A stretch of DNA of 64,000 bases from Mesorhizobium australicum (GTDB lineage Bacteria > Pseudomonadota > Alphaproteobacteria > Rhizobiales > Rhizobiaceae): NCBI RefSeq assembly GCF_900177325.1, contig NZ_FXBL01000004.1, forward strand, positions 1,488,001 through 1,552,000. Direction: 5' to 3'. The notes beneath the pieces are model-generated. The model ran no database searches, was not told the DNA's origin, and saw only the letters and a list, made by a program, of their open reading frames with translations. Below, one piece after another: positions 26,399 through 34,184 of this stretch (position 1 is the first letter of the stretch; each line of letters opens with the position of its first letter). A program made the position numbers and the translations under genes.

Positions 26399-27190
26399 AT
26401 GACCAGCGATGCTGTTCTCCATGAGAAGCATGACGGCTATGCCACAGTGACGCTCAACCGCCCGCATCGCCTGAACGCCTTCAACGAGGATCAGCATCTA
26501 AGGTTGCGCGCCGCGCTGGACGACTGCGCCGCCGATGACGACTGCCGCGCCGTCATCCTGACGGGGGCTGGCCGCGGCTTCAGCGCCGGACAGGACTTGT
26601 CCGATCGCGATCCGACACTCGGCGGCCCGCGCCCCGACCTCGGCCTGACGCTGGAGACCTATTACAACCCGCTCATCCGCCAGATGCGGGCATTGGGCAA
26701 GCCGATCATCTGCGCGGTGAACGGCGTCGCCGCGGGTGCGGGCGCCAACATCGCGCTGGCGGGCGACATCGTCATCGCCGCGCGCTCGGCGAGCTTCATC
26801 CAGGCCTTCTCGAAGATCGGCCTGGTGCCTGATGCGGGCGGCACCTGGTGGCTGACGCGGCGCCTGGGCGAGGCGCGCGCCAAGGCGCTGGCGCTCACCG
26901 CCGAGCCTCTGCCGGCCGAGACGGCGGCAGAGTGGGGCCTGATCTGGAAATGCGTCGACGACGCGGAGCTGATGGCGCAGGCGCGGAAGTTCGCCGAAAA
27001 ATTCGCCAACGGCCCGACGGCGGCCTATGCGCTGACCAAGCACCTGATCCAGGCGGCCTCCACCAATTCGCTGGACGAGCAGCTCGCTATGGAGCGCAAC
27101 TTCCAGCATAAGGCGGGACAATCCGACGAATATCGCGAGGGTGTCGCCGCCTTCCTGCAGAAGCGCCCGGCGAATTTCCGGGGCAAGTAG
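26399..27190 (+). CDS. paaG: Enoyl-CoA hydratase/isomerase family, PaaG-like
   Basis: A 263-residue crotonase-fold protein resembling PaaG, the 1,2-epoxyphenylacetyl-CoA isomerase of phenylacetate degradation. Visible motifs are ILTGAGRGFSAGQDLSDRDP (oxyanion-hole strand and the PaaG-type QDL(S/N)DR), PIICAVNGVAAGAGANIALAGDIVIAARSASF and the acid-residue loop FSKIGLVPDAGGTWWLTRRLG. The C-terminal YREGVAAFLQKRPANFRGK is also PaaG-like. No other paa gene is in the window, so a general enoyl-CoA isomerase/hydratase role cannot be excluded. It ends 141 bases before the tRNA gene used as the island insertion site. Confidence 0.88.
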   Translation: MTSDAVLHEKHDGYATVTLNRPHRLNAFNEDQHLRLRAALDDCAADDDCRAVILTGAGRGFSAGQDLSDRDPTLGGPRPDLGLTLETYYNPLIRQMRALGKPIICAVNGVAAGAGANIALAGDIVIAARSASFIQAFSKIGLVPDAGGTWWLTRRLGEARAKALALTAEPLPAETAAEWGLIWKCVDDAELMAQARKFAEKFANGPTAAYALTKHLIQAASTNSLDEQLAMERNFQHKAGQSDEYREGVAAFLQKRPANFRGK

Positions 27191-27331
27191 GCCGGGTCCG
27201 TGCGCCGCCGCCGGCTTCCGTCGGCGGCATTTACGATGGCGTGGAGAATTCGCTTTGCTCGGCTTGAATTCCGCGGCCATTGCCGATAAGACGCGCTCCA
27301 CGCTGCGCCGCGTCGCGGACAGCGCCGGATT

Positions 27332-27407
27332 GCCGCTTTAGCTCAGTTGGTAGAGCACATCATTCGTAATGATGGGGTCGCGTGTTCGAGTCACGCAAGC
27401 GGCACCA
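27332..27407 (+). tRNA. tRNA-Thr (anticodon CGT)
   Basis: A complete 76-base cloverleaf with encoded CCA. The acceptor stem GCCGCTT (27332-27338) pairs with AAGCGGC. D-arm GCTCAGTTGGTAGAGC, anticodon stem CATCA/TGATG with loop TTCGTAA (CGT at 27365-27367), and T-arm GCGTG-TTCGAGT-CACGC. The 3' 34 bases are duplicated at 56816-56849, marking it as a probable integration target. Confidence 0.96.
27374..27407 (+). other. Probable attL: tRNA-Thr 3' end (34-bp direct repeat)
   Basis: From GGGGTCGCGTGTTCGAGTC to the CCA end, this 34-base block is identical to 56816-56849. Sequence outside the block differs on both sides (AT / GC before, AAA / CCC after). It contains the T-arm and 3' acceptor strand, the part of tRNA genes classically used as attB by tyrosine integrases. 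Confidence 0.85.
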
Positions 27408-27743
27408 AATCTCTCAACAAAACCGGCACTTTGGGTTTTGCTGCGCATCGTCTTTTGATGCCGGTGCCTCGTCTCGACTTTTTTGCGGCCGAGGCTCGTC
27501 GTCTTGGCCAAGGCGGATCCGGCAGTCGCATAGTTGGCGCGACCGTCGGTGGGCAGCCTCCATCTGGCGATCCTGATCCTGCTTGAGATCAATCTCACGA
27601 ATCCGCCTTTCGGCATCGGACCTCGCGGGTCGCATTCTCGATAGAGGTGCGCCGGTGAACTCAGACCATGGCCTGTGCCCGTCACCGCCCGGCCTTCGCA
27701 ATTCCGCCGAAATACCAGGTGGGCGTTCGACAAGCAGGCATTT
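27408..27743. other. Island left end without recognisable gene
   Basis: This stretch follows the tRNA, where an integrase gene would be expected. A 131-codon minus-strand frame (27338-27733) exists, but it runs into the tRNA and resembles nothing I know; another frame nearby is Arg/Glu-rich. I see no integrase motif in any frame. It may be a decayed gene remnant. Confidence 0.5.
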
Positions 27744-27762
27744 TATAACCGTTTAGTAATGC
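27744..27762 (+). promoter_or_regulatory. Candidate LysR operator A upstream of the LLM gene
   Basis: TATAACCGTTTAGTAATGC. Eighteen bases match the site at 34150-34167 with only two differences, and the ATAACC.TTT.GT core recurs at 35246. A possible -10 (TATAAA, 27805-27810) without a good -35 lies downstream. This would place the operator near -65 relative to a start around 27817, the usual position of a LysR recognition site at an activator-dependent promoter. Confidence 0.55.
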
Positions 27763-27919
27763 AACAGCCACAAGACCTCTATCACTCGTCTAGGCGCAGT
27801 TCTCTATAAAATCCTCCCACGCTGGCGAGTTGAGATGCGGGCCCAAATGCGCCCGCTGCACCCTGGGGCCTGTGACCCCTCTTGGGCGGAACGTTCCCGG
27901 CGATGCAAGGGAGTGCTCA

Positions 27920-29107
27920 ATGCGCGATATCTCACGTGGTCAGCAATCGATGAAGCCGCGAAAGGTGGACGACAAGATGCGATTCGGCCTCATGTGGCCG
28001 AACTCGCCATCTCCAAACGTAACGTCATTGGCCGTTGCCGAGCGGAACCCCGACGTGCTCGACATGGATTCGCATATCGCGCTTGCCCGCACTGCCGAGA
28101 AAATTGGCGTGGATTTCGTCTTTTTCGCTGACGGCTACACCAATCACGGCGAGCACAATGCACGCGTTGGCCATGGCGAGCCCTGCATATCCGCACCGAT
28201 CTGGGCGCCGATCGTCATGGCCGCGACCGATCACATCGGGGTCGTGACGACGATGCACGCCCGCTACCTGTCGCCCGTCGTCCTCGCGCGTCTGGGAGCC
28301 AATCTGGATGTCCTGAGCGGTGGGCGCTGGGGTTGGAACATCGTGCCTGGCGCCAAGGGGTCCGAGGCCAGGCTGTTCGGCATTTCGAGCGAGATCGAAC
28401 ACGACGAGCGCTATGCGGTGGTGGAAGAGACGCTGGCTGCGGTCCGTGCCCTTTGGAACGCGCGCGGCAAGCCGATCGATTTCAACGGAAAATACTATCA
28501 TCTGGAAGGTGTGCCGCGCGGCCCCTATCCGGTCCAGGAGAGCCCGCTAATCTTCAACGCAGGCGTTTCTCCTGCTGGCCAGGACTTCATAGCACGCAAT
28601 GCCGACTACGCCTTCTTCGCGGTCGTGGAAGATCTCGCACAGGTGGCAAGGACGGTGGAAGAACTGGGCGACAAGACAGAGGCGAGCGGCCGCTCCCGAC
28701 TGGAGGTCAACCTCGCCGGCTCGATCGGGTATGTCATCGGGTCGACTGCGGCCGAAGCGCAGGAGAAATACGACTGGATCCGCGACTCGGTCGATATGGA
28801 TGCGGCGCGCGGGTGGGCGCGGGGATTCCTCTCCGGGAGCCAGACGTATCAGAGCAATTTCGGCGGCGAGTTCGATGAGGCCGCCCGCAAGATCGGTCTT
28901 GCGGCCGGCAGCCGCGTTCTGGTCGGGACGGCCGCCGACGTCGCCGAACAGATCATCGAGATCAACCGGCAGACCGGCCTGCGCGGCTTTATGTGGCTCA
29001 GTCTCATCTGGGATCCGGCGGAGGTTGCGCTGCTCGGCGATGTCCTGCCGTATCTGGAGAAGGCGGGTCTGTGGGAGCCGCCGTCCTCACGCGGCTGGTC
29101 GTGGTGA
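27920..29107 (+). CDS. LLM-class FMN-dependent monooxygenase (RutA/DszA-like)
   Basis: A 395-residue bacterial-luciferase-fold monooxygenase that uses reduced FMN from a partner reductase and O2. Characteristic parts include MRFGLMWPNSPSP, HIALARTAEKIGVDFVFFADG, ISAPIWAPIVMAATDHIGVVTTMHARYLSPVVLARLGANLDVLSGGR (in pieces) and WGWNIVPGAKGSEARLFG. The NIVPG loop and length place it with RutA/DszA/NtaA-type oxygenases that attack C-N, C-S or ring carbonyl bonds. Start ATG 27920 has AAGGGAG about 7 bases upstream; the frame extends further 5' without such a signal. A flavin reductase encoded 0.8 kb downstream probably supplies FMNH2. Substrate unknown. Confidence 0.88.
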   Translation: MRDISRGQQSMKPRKVDDKMRFGLMWPNSPSPNVTSLAVAERNPDVLDMDSHIALARTAEKIGVDFVFFADGYTNHGEHNARVGHGEPCISAPIWAPIVMAATDHIGVVTTMHARYLSPVVLARLGANLDVLSGGRWGWNIVPGAKGSEARLFGISSEIEHDERYAVVEETLAAVRALWNARGKPIDFNGKYYHLEGVPRGPYPVQESPLIFNAGVSPAGQDFIARNADYAFFAVVEDLAQVARTVEELGDKTEASGRSRLEVNLAGSIGYVIGSTAAEAQEKYDWIRDSVDMDAARGWARGFLSGSQTYQSNFGGEFDEAARKIGLAAGSRVLVGTAADVAEQIIEINRQTGLRGFMWLSLIWDPAEVALLGDVLPYLEKAGLWEPPSSRGWSW

Positions 29108-29114
29108 AACGGCC

Positions 29115-29876
29115 ATGAGCGGGTTTGTAGGGCGCAATGCAATCGTCACGGGAGCCAAGGGCGATATAGGCCGTTCCATCGCCGAAGATCTGGCGCGGCG
29201 TGGCGTGAATGTCTGGGGTGTCGACATCGGGTTCCAGGAGCAGCTCGCGCCGCAGCCGCTTGGGAGCGGGACGATCGCCAGCATGCCGCTCGATGTCACC
29301 GATTCGGCTGCAGTGAGGGCTGCGTTTTCGCAGATCGAGCAGCAGGCAGGTCCGACATCCCTCCTCGTCAATGCGGCCGGCGGCCCGGGAAAGGTTCGAG
29401 CTCCAGTCGATCAGGTCGAGGATGTGGACTGGCACAAGGTCGTGACGCTCAACCTGGATGGGCTCTTCTACTGCTGTCGCCAGGCGGCGCGCTCCATGAA
29501 GGCTGCCGGAGGGGGAGCGATCGTGAACGTCTCGTCAGGCGCTGGCAGGACTTACACGAGGACCGGCGTCCAGGCCTACGCCGCAGCGAAGGCAGGTGTG
29601 ATCGGCCTGACGCGGCAGCTCGCCCGCGAACTCGGCCCCTTCGGTGTTCGCGTGAACTGCGTTGCGCCAGGGCTAGTCGCGGTCGCCGCAACTCGGGAGG
29701 AGATCGAATCCATACCATCCGAAACCATGAGCGCGCACCTCGGCAACATAGCGCTCGGACGGTTGGGGCGACCCGATGATCTCGTCGGACCGGTGCTCTT
29801 CTTCCTCGGCGAGGATGCGAGCTTCGTCACCGGCCAGACCATCAGCGTCGATGGCGGGTCCATCATGCTCGGCTAG
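29115..29876 (+). CDS. Short-chain dehydrogenase/reductase (SDR)
   Basis: A 253-residue classical SDR. The NAD(P)-binding motif reads TGAKGDIG, with VDIG at the end of the second strand suggesting NAD preference. The NAG motif is NAAGGPG. The catalytic Ser is in NVSSGAG and the catalytic Tyr-Lys pair in QAYAAAKAG, giving Tyr-x-x-x-Lys. The C-terminus SFVTGQTISVDGGSIMLG is standard for the family. It follows the monooxygenase by 7 bases and so is co-transcribed, probably oxidising an alcohol intermediate or reducing a ketone in that pathway. Confidence 0.92.
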   Translation: MSGFVGRNAIVTGAKGDIGRSIAEDLARRGVNVWGVDIGFQEQLAPQPLGSGTIASMPLDVTDSAAVRAAFSQIEQQAGPTSLLVNAAGGPGKVRAPVDQVEDVDWHKVVTLNLDGLFYCCRQAARSMKAAGGGAIVNVSSGAGRTYTRTGVQAYAAAKAGVIGLTRQLARELGPFGVRVNCVAPGLVAVAATREEIESIPSETMSAHLGNIALGRLGRPDDLVGPVLFFLGEDASFVTGQTISVDGGSIMLG

Positions 29877-29920
29877 AGCGAAGGCGTTGGCGAGCAACCG
29901 AGGGAGCCACGAGCCTGCAA

Positions 29921-30442
29921 ATGGTGCAAGACATATCATCCGCGAATACGATATCCGAGATCGATCCAGACTGTTTCCGCACGATCCTTCGGTCTGCGGC
30001 GGCAAGCGTGGTCGTAATCACAACCTGCGCGGACGGCGAGCTTCACGGCATGACGGCCACCGCCTTCTCAAGCGTCAGCGCCGATCCGCCGAGCGTACTC
30101 ATTGTGGTCAATCGCACCACCAGGAGCCATTCGCGCCTCCTGCGAAGCGGCCGCTTCGCGATCAACGTGCTGGCTGAGGACCAGGAGTGGATCGGCCAAC
30201 GGTTTGCCGGCAAAATCGAGGATCAGTTCAGCGGTGTGGGCCACATTGCAACCGCCGAAGGTCTGCCTGTTCTGACGGGATGCGCAGCCCACATGGAGTG
30301 CCGCACCCAGGAGACAGTGGACGTGGGCACACACACGATCTTTGTCGGCCGCGTCGTCGCCGGTAAGGCAGAACCGGCTGCTCCGCTCCTCTATCACGAC
30401 GGTCGGTTCAAGGCGTTGGCGCCTTCGCGCGAGGCGAGCTGA
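29921..30442 (+). CDS. Flavin reductase family protein (HpaC/RutF-like)
   Basis: A 173-residue FMN-binding split-barrel flavin:NAD(P)H reductase. Family features are FRTILRSAAASVVVITTCADGELHGMTATAFSSVSADPPSVLIVVNRTTRSH (read in parts) and GRFAINVLAEDQEWIGQRFAG, then HTIFVGRVVAG near the end. It supplies reduced flavin to two-component monooxygenases, here most simply the LLM enzyme encoded two genes upstream (44-base gap to the SDR). It converges with the M28-like gene. Confidence 0.9.
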   Translation: MVQDISSANTISEIDPDCFRTILRSAAASVVVITTCADGELHGMTATAFSSVSADPPSVLIVVNRTTRSHSRLLRSGRFAINVLAEDQEWIGQRFAGKIEDQFSGVGHIATAEGLPVLTGCAAHMECRTQETVDVGTHTIFVGRVVAGKAEPAAPLLYHDGRFKALAPSREAS

Positions 30443-30491
30443 ACGCCGTTTGGCCGTCAGGTGAGGGGCCGGCAGGTTGAAACTCTTGTTC

Positions 30492-32219
30492 TCAGCCGAC
30501 CTGCTTTTCAGTCTCGATCTTCTCGAGGCACGACGTCGTTGCCGCGATCGCGCAATCCAGCGCATGCAAAACGCGGTTGTGTGCACGGCGGGCATCCACT
30601 GTGGCGAAACGGCGCCTGTCGCCGTCCTCTTCGACGGCCGCCAGATGGTGTAGCGGGGCCAGTGCCGGGAATGGAGGCTGCTGGAGTGCTGGATCCGGCT
30701 CGAATCTGTCACCGGTGGTGAACTGAATCGGCACCAGCGCTCGCGCTATGGCGACCAGCGTGGCGTTGATCGTGTTCAAAGTCGTCTCGGAATCCGTCTT
30801 TCCGGCGGCTACGCTGACCTTCCCGACTAGTTGGTCAAGCAACGCCGCGCGGCTCGTCAGCGCCGCAATATCCATCCAGCGGACAAGATCCTTGGCGATG
30901 TCCTCCAGTGCGTCGTGCAGCTCGCGCGCCGCACCAGAAAAATCAAATGGCAGGATGGCGTCGCAGAGTGCACGCAGCACGATGTTGGCATAGAAGCGAG
31001 CGTCACGGACGAGCACATCCGCGTCGATCTTGTCGAGCGTGTCGCCCTCTGTGTGCCACCACCAGCCGAGCGGGTGCGGAAAGTGCTCATGCATACCGCT
31101 CGAGACCGGCTGTTCTCCAAAGGCAAGGATGGCTGGAATGCCGATACCCCAGAATGACTGGTCGCCAAACCGGCCGAGGCGTTTGACGTGGATGGGTTCG
31201 CCGGAGACTTCCTCCATGACGACTTCGGCGGTCTTCCAGAGTTCGGGGCCGGACAGCGATACAAAATCGTGGTTCCCGCGCCCGCCCGTCGAGTCGATGT
31301 TCACGTGCAGGACGCAGTTCCGTTCGAGATCGTCCCAGAAGTTATCAGCATACCAGGCAGACCCGGCATAGCGCCCTTGCGAATGGCCCGACCAGAAGGC
31401 AAGCCGCAGGCCTCTGCGCAGGTGGCGGCGGTTCGCTGCGGCTATCCGCGCCACTTCAAGCATGGTGACGTTGGCGGTGCCGTTGTCCATCACACCGTAA
31501 TGCCAGGTATCGTGGTGTCCGGAGAACAGTACATAGCTGCCGTCCGCCGGAGCTATCGGGTCAAGGTCGGCGATCAGCATCGGGATCTGCCGCCAGCCGG
31601 TGTCGACGTCGGCATGCATGACGATCTCGATTTTCTCGCCTGCGGCAAGGCGCGCTTTCAATCGGGCGCCGTCAGGTCCCGACACCGTGCACGCAACGGT
31701 TCGGGGCAACTGCTGCCTGGTTTCGAGCCCGGGGTTCCCCCAGACGGGAGACAGCGTCATCTCGTGCCGATGCTCGTCAGGACTGACGTGAAGATGCCCG
31801 GCGGCGCCGGCGTGTCTGAGCCTGTTGGCCACGGCCGGCGTCGCGAGGCCATCCACGACGGCAATCCGTCCAGCCAGATCGATACCCCTGAGGTCTGCGG
31901 GCATGCCCTTTCCGACATAGACGAGGTCGCCGCGCAAGCCATCCTTCGGAGACGACAGAGAGAAGGAATGAGTAATGCACTCCATCGAGTCGCCTGGTAT
32001 TTCGACGGTCGCCGAGCCGGGGAGGCTGATGTAGGCGTCGTGGAACAAGATCGCCGTGCGCAGGCCCATGCCAGCGGCCCTAGCCTCAAGATAGCGCAGA
32101 CTTTCGAGTTCGTCGGGGGTGCCTGGATATTTCGTCCATCGCGCAATCGTCGTCAGATCGGCAAGCATCGCTGTGCCGTCGACGGCGTCCATCGACGCCA
32201 TCCTCGTGCGCTTGTCCAT
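30492..32219 (-). CDS. M28-like zinc peptidase/hydrolase with altered active site
   Basis: A 575-residue M28-family metallohydrolase with a PA-like insert (about 95-200). Metal ligands H235 and D237 (FSGHHDTWHYG), D245 (MDNGTAN), D309 (HVNIDSTGG) and a C-terminal His (WWWHTEGDTLDKID) are conserved. The position normally holding the catalytic and metal-binding Glu-Glu (WxxEExG..GS) reads FWSGHSQGRYAGS, so both Glu are replaced by His-Ser. It has no clear signal peptide. Start MDKRTRMASMDAV (32219); an open frame continues upstream over the preceding gene's end. It is last in a minus-strand trio with two alpha/beta hydrolases (gaps 22 and 19 bases). Likely an amide or ester hydrolase in the pathway, or a divergent non-peptidase. 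Confidence 0.82.
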   Translation of the reverse strand: MDKRTRMASMDAVDGTAMLADLTTIARWTKYPGTPDELESLRYLEARAAGMGLRTAILFHDAYISLPGSATVEIPGDSMECITHSFSLSSPKDGLRGDLVYVGKGMPADLRGIDLAGRIAVVDGLATPAVANRLRHAGAAGHLHVSPDEHRHEMTLSPVWGNPGLETRQQLPRTVACTVSGPDGARLKARLAAGEKIEIVMHADVDTGWRQIPMLIADLDPIAPADGSYVLFSGHHDTWHYGVMDNGTANVTMLEVARIAAANRRHLRRGLRLAFWSGHSQGRYAGSAWYADNFWDDLERNCVLHVNIDSTGGRGNHDFVSLSGPELWKTAEVVMEEVSGEPIHVKRLGRFGDQSFWGIGIPAILAFGEQPVSSGMHEHFPHPLGWWWHTEGDTLDKIDADVLVRDARFYANIVLRALCDAILPFDFSGAARELHDALEDIAKDLVRWMDIAALTSRAALLDQLVGKVSVAAGKTDSETTLNTINATLVAIARALVPIQFTTGDRFEPDPALQQPPFPALAPLHHLAAVEEDGDRRRFATVDARRAHNRVLHALDCAIAATTSCLEKIETEKQVG

Positions 32220-32238
32220 CGGGTCTGCTCTCGCTGTG

Positions 32239-33147
32239 TCAGTGAACACTGCCGGCGCCTCGACCTTCGTCGAGGGCGCCGACGAATCCTGCGACGATGC
32301 CGTTGAACACGCTCGGCTGTTCACGGAATGGCATATAGCCGGCGCGGCCGATGATCCGCAGGTGAGCGGTTCCCTGTCGCGGCGCGATCAGCCGGAAAAG
32401 AGCCATCGCGTTTTGCACGGGGCTCATCGGATCATTCTGTCCCCACACCAGCATGACAGGACAAGGGACACCCTGTTCGCGAAACCGCGTCCAGTTGTCG
32501 ACCCGCATTCGCGACAGGGTCGGCCGCACGGAGGTGTCGTATTCGTTCTTGCCGTGAAGCCTCTCGCGCAGTGCCTTAAACTGGTGCGACTGGCCGACCA
32601 GGACTGCTTCGTCGAGGAAGCGTCCAGCATCGATATGATGACCGTTCCACGATTGGCGCTCCATGACCCAGGCCTGCGCCGTACGGCCATAGCGGGGTTC
32701 GAGCGGCGCCGACAACGTGAGGTTGGACAAAGGATCGCCGGCGGGCGCGACGGCCTTGCCGGCGACGATGGTGACCGAGCGGATCAGTTCCGGAGCCTCG
32801 AAGGCGAGCCTCAGGGCGGCCAAACCGCCTTCATCATGGCCGACAAGATGAACCGGTCCGCCGACGGTAATGTCGAGGAAAGCCCTCGCATGTTCGATCA
32901 CGCGATCGAAGCCGTAGCTCTGCTCACTCGGAATGCCCGTTCGACCTTGTCCCAATGCATCAAAGGCGACCACTCGGGCCCGACTTCCGATTTCTTCCAG
33001 ATTGGCCTCCCACACCCGCAGATTGTGGCAGACGCCTTGATCGGCGAGGGCATTCGCGTGAAGAAACGCAATGGTGGAGGGGCCGCTTCCGGTCTCGACG
33101 TAGCGGGTTCGCACTCCTCCGGCCTCGACCCATCTGTCCTCAAGCAT
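32239..33147 (-). CDS. Alpha/beta hydrolase with Asp nucleophile and missing catalytic His
   Basis: A 302-residue alpha/beta-hydrolase-fold protein. The nucleophile elbow is VGHDEGG with Asp-105 instead of Ser, as in epoxide hydrolases and haloalkane dehalogenases. The usual acid is present (VWGQNDPMSP, D239), but the histidine loop reads IIGRAGYMPFREQP: Tyr-271 stands where His is expected (AGHHPFHEHP in the next gene upstream). It therefore may be inactive as a classical hydrolase or use altered chemistry. Start MLEDRWVEAGG has GAGGAA upstream; longer frames overlap the neighbouring gene. Middle gene of the minus-strand trio. Confidence 0.85.
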   Translation of the reverse strand: MLEDRWVEAGGVRTRYVETGSGPSTIAFLHANALADQGVCHNLRVWEANLEEIGSRARVVAFDALGQGRTGIPSEQSYGFDRVIEHARAFLDITVGGPVHLVGHDEGGLAALRLAFEAPELIRSVTIVAGKAVAPAGDPLSNLTLSAPLEPRYGRTAQAWVMERQSWNGHHIDAGRFLDEAVLVGQSHQFKALRERLHGKNEYDTSVRPTLSRMRVDNWTRFREQGVPCPVMLVWGQNDPMSPVQNAMALFRLIAPRQGTAHLRIIGRAGYMPFREQPSVFNGIVAGFVGALDEGRGAGSVH

Positions 33148-33169
33148 TCTGATCTGTTCCTCGTTCTTG

Positions 33170-34048
33170 TCAGCGCCTGAGGCGTGCCAGGAATTCCAGC
33201 ATGATGGCGTTGAACTGGGCGGGGTGTTCGTGAAACGGGTGGTGGCCGGCCTCGTTGATGAGGTGAAAGGACGCGCCGGCGTCGCGCGAGGAGATGAGCT
33301 GAAACAAATCCACGGCAGCTTCGAGTGTGGTCGTGTGATCGTTGTAGCCCCAGATGATCTGCGTCGGCCGGCCAAGTCCGGCATCGCTGATCCATTGCAG
33401 TGTCTCGCGTTTGAGCGGCGCCAGTTGGCGCAGGAAGAGTGTCTCGGCGAGTCCACCCCTGGTCATCTTCATGACCGCTTCCTGGTATTTGGGCAGGCGG
33501 AGAACTTCGTAGCCGGCCTCTACGAGGGGCTCGACGATGCTCTCGGGTCGATAGGCGCAACGCTCGAACACCCAGCGTTGGGACTCGCGCGATACGGGCG
33601 GGAAGGGGCATCCCGACAGCTCGACCTCATTCAATCCCACGCCCGGCGAAAGAGTGCCTGTATTGACCAGTGTGCAACTGCGGATGAGCTCGGGGCACTC
33701 GAGCGTCAGTCGCGCGGCAAGCATCGCGCCCCTGGACTGCCCGACGATATGTATCCCGCGCAGGCCAAGCGCCGACAGGAACGAGGCGGCATGCGCGACC
33801 ACCGCCTGCATGCGGTAGTCGTCATTCGCAGGGTTGTCTGTGTGTCCTTGGCCAAGCTTGTCGAATGCGATCACCCGATACTGACGCGATAGGACCTCGA
33901 AGTTCCCATGCCAGATCTCGACTACCGAAGCCGAACTGGGGGATCCGAAATTCCCTCCGGTGATGAGGGCGATGGGTTCGCCGGCTCCCTTGTCAAAGTA
34001 GCGCGTCCGAATTCCGTTGATCTCGATCCATTTCGGCGTTCCCAGCAC
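33170..34048 (-). CDS. Alpha/beta hydrolase (meta-cleavage-product-hydrolase-like)
   Basis: A 292-residue alpha/beta hydrolase with an intact triad: nucleophile Ser-105 in HIVGQSRGAMLAAR, Asp in IIWGYNDHTT and His in NEAGHHPFHEHPAQFNAIMLEFL. The oxyanion-hole strand reads LITGGNFGSPSSAS. The overall pattern is similar to C-C hydrolases that cleave ring-fission products, and to lactone hydrolases and esterases. It is the first gene of the minus-strand trio. A candidate LysR operator lies about 110 bases upstream. Cytoplasmic, with no signal peptide. Confidence 0.88.
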   Translation of the reverse strand: MLGTPKWIEINGIRTRYFDKGAGEPIALITGGNFGSPSSASVVEIWHGNFEVLSRQYRVIAFDKLGQGHTDNPANDDYRMQAVVAHAASFLSALGLRGIHIVGQSRGAMLAARLTLECPELIRSCTLVNTGTLSPGVGLNEVELSGCPFPPVSRESQRWVFERCAYRPESIVEPLVEAGYEVLRLPKYQEAVMKMTRGGLAETLFLRQLAPLKRETLQWISDAGLGRPTQIIWGYNDHTTTLEAAVDLFQLISSRDAGASFHLINEAGHHPFHEHPAQFNAIMLEFLARLRR

Positions 34049-34148
34049 GGCGAATTCTGCTCCGATGATCTGAGCGCTCTGTGCGCTCGTTCATGGGGCG
34101 ATCTTGCATGCGGTCGCTGGTAGGAAAACTCTAGGAAGAGTTCAAAAC

Positions 34149-34167
34149 ACATAACCATTTGGTAATG
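34149..34167 (-). promoter_or_regulatory. Candidate LysR operator B upstream of the hydrolase trio
   Basis: ACATAACCATTTGGTAATGC lies in the 136-base gap between the first hydrolase start (34048) and the LysR stop. It shares ATAACC.TTT.GTAATGC with site A. The core AACCA-TT-TGGT is an imperfect dyad, as expected for a LysR-type site. Confidence 0.55.
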
Positions 34168-34184
34168 CGGGATTGGATGGTCGA

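Noticed and set aside
27338..27733. A 131-codon minus-strand frame as a possible integrase remnant
   Set aside because: It overlaps the tRNA, and I could find no integrase active-site pattern (R...HxxR...Y) in this or the adjacent frames.
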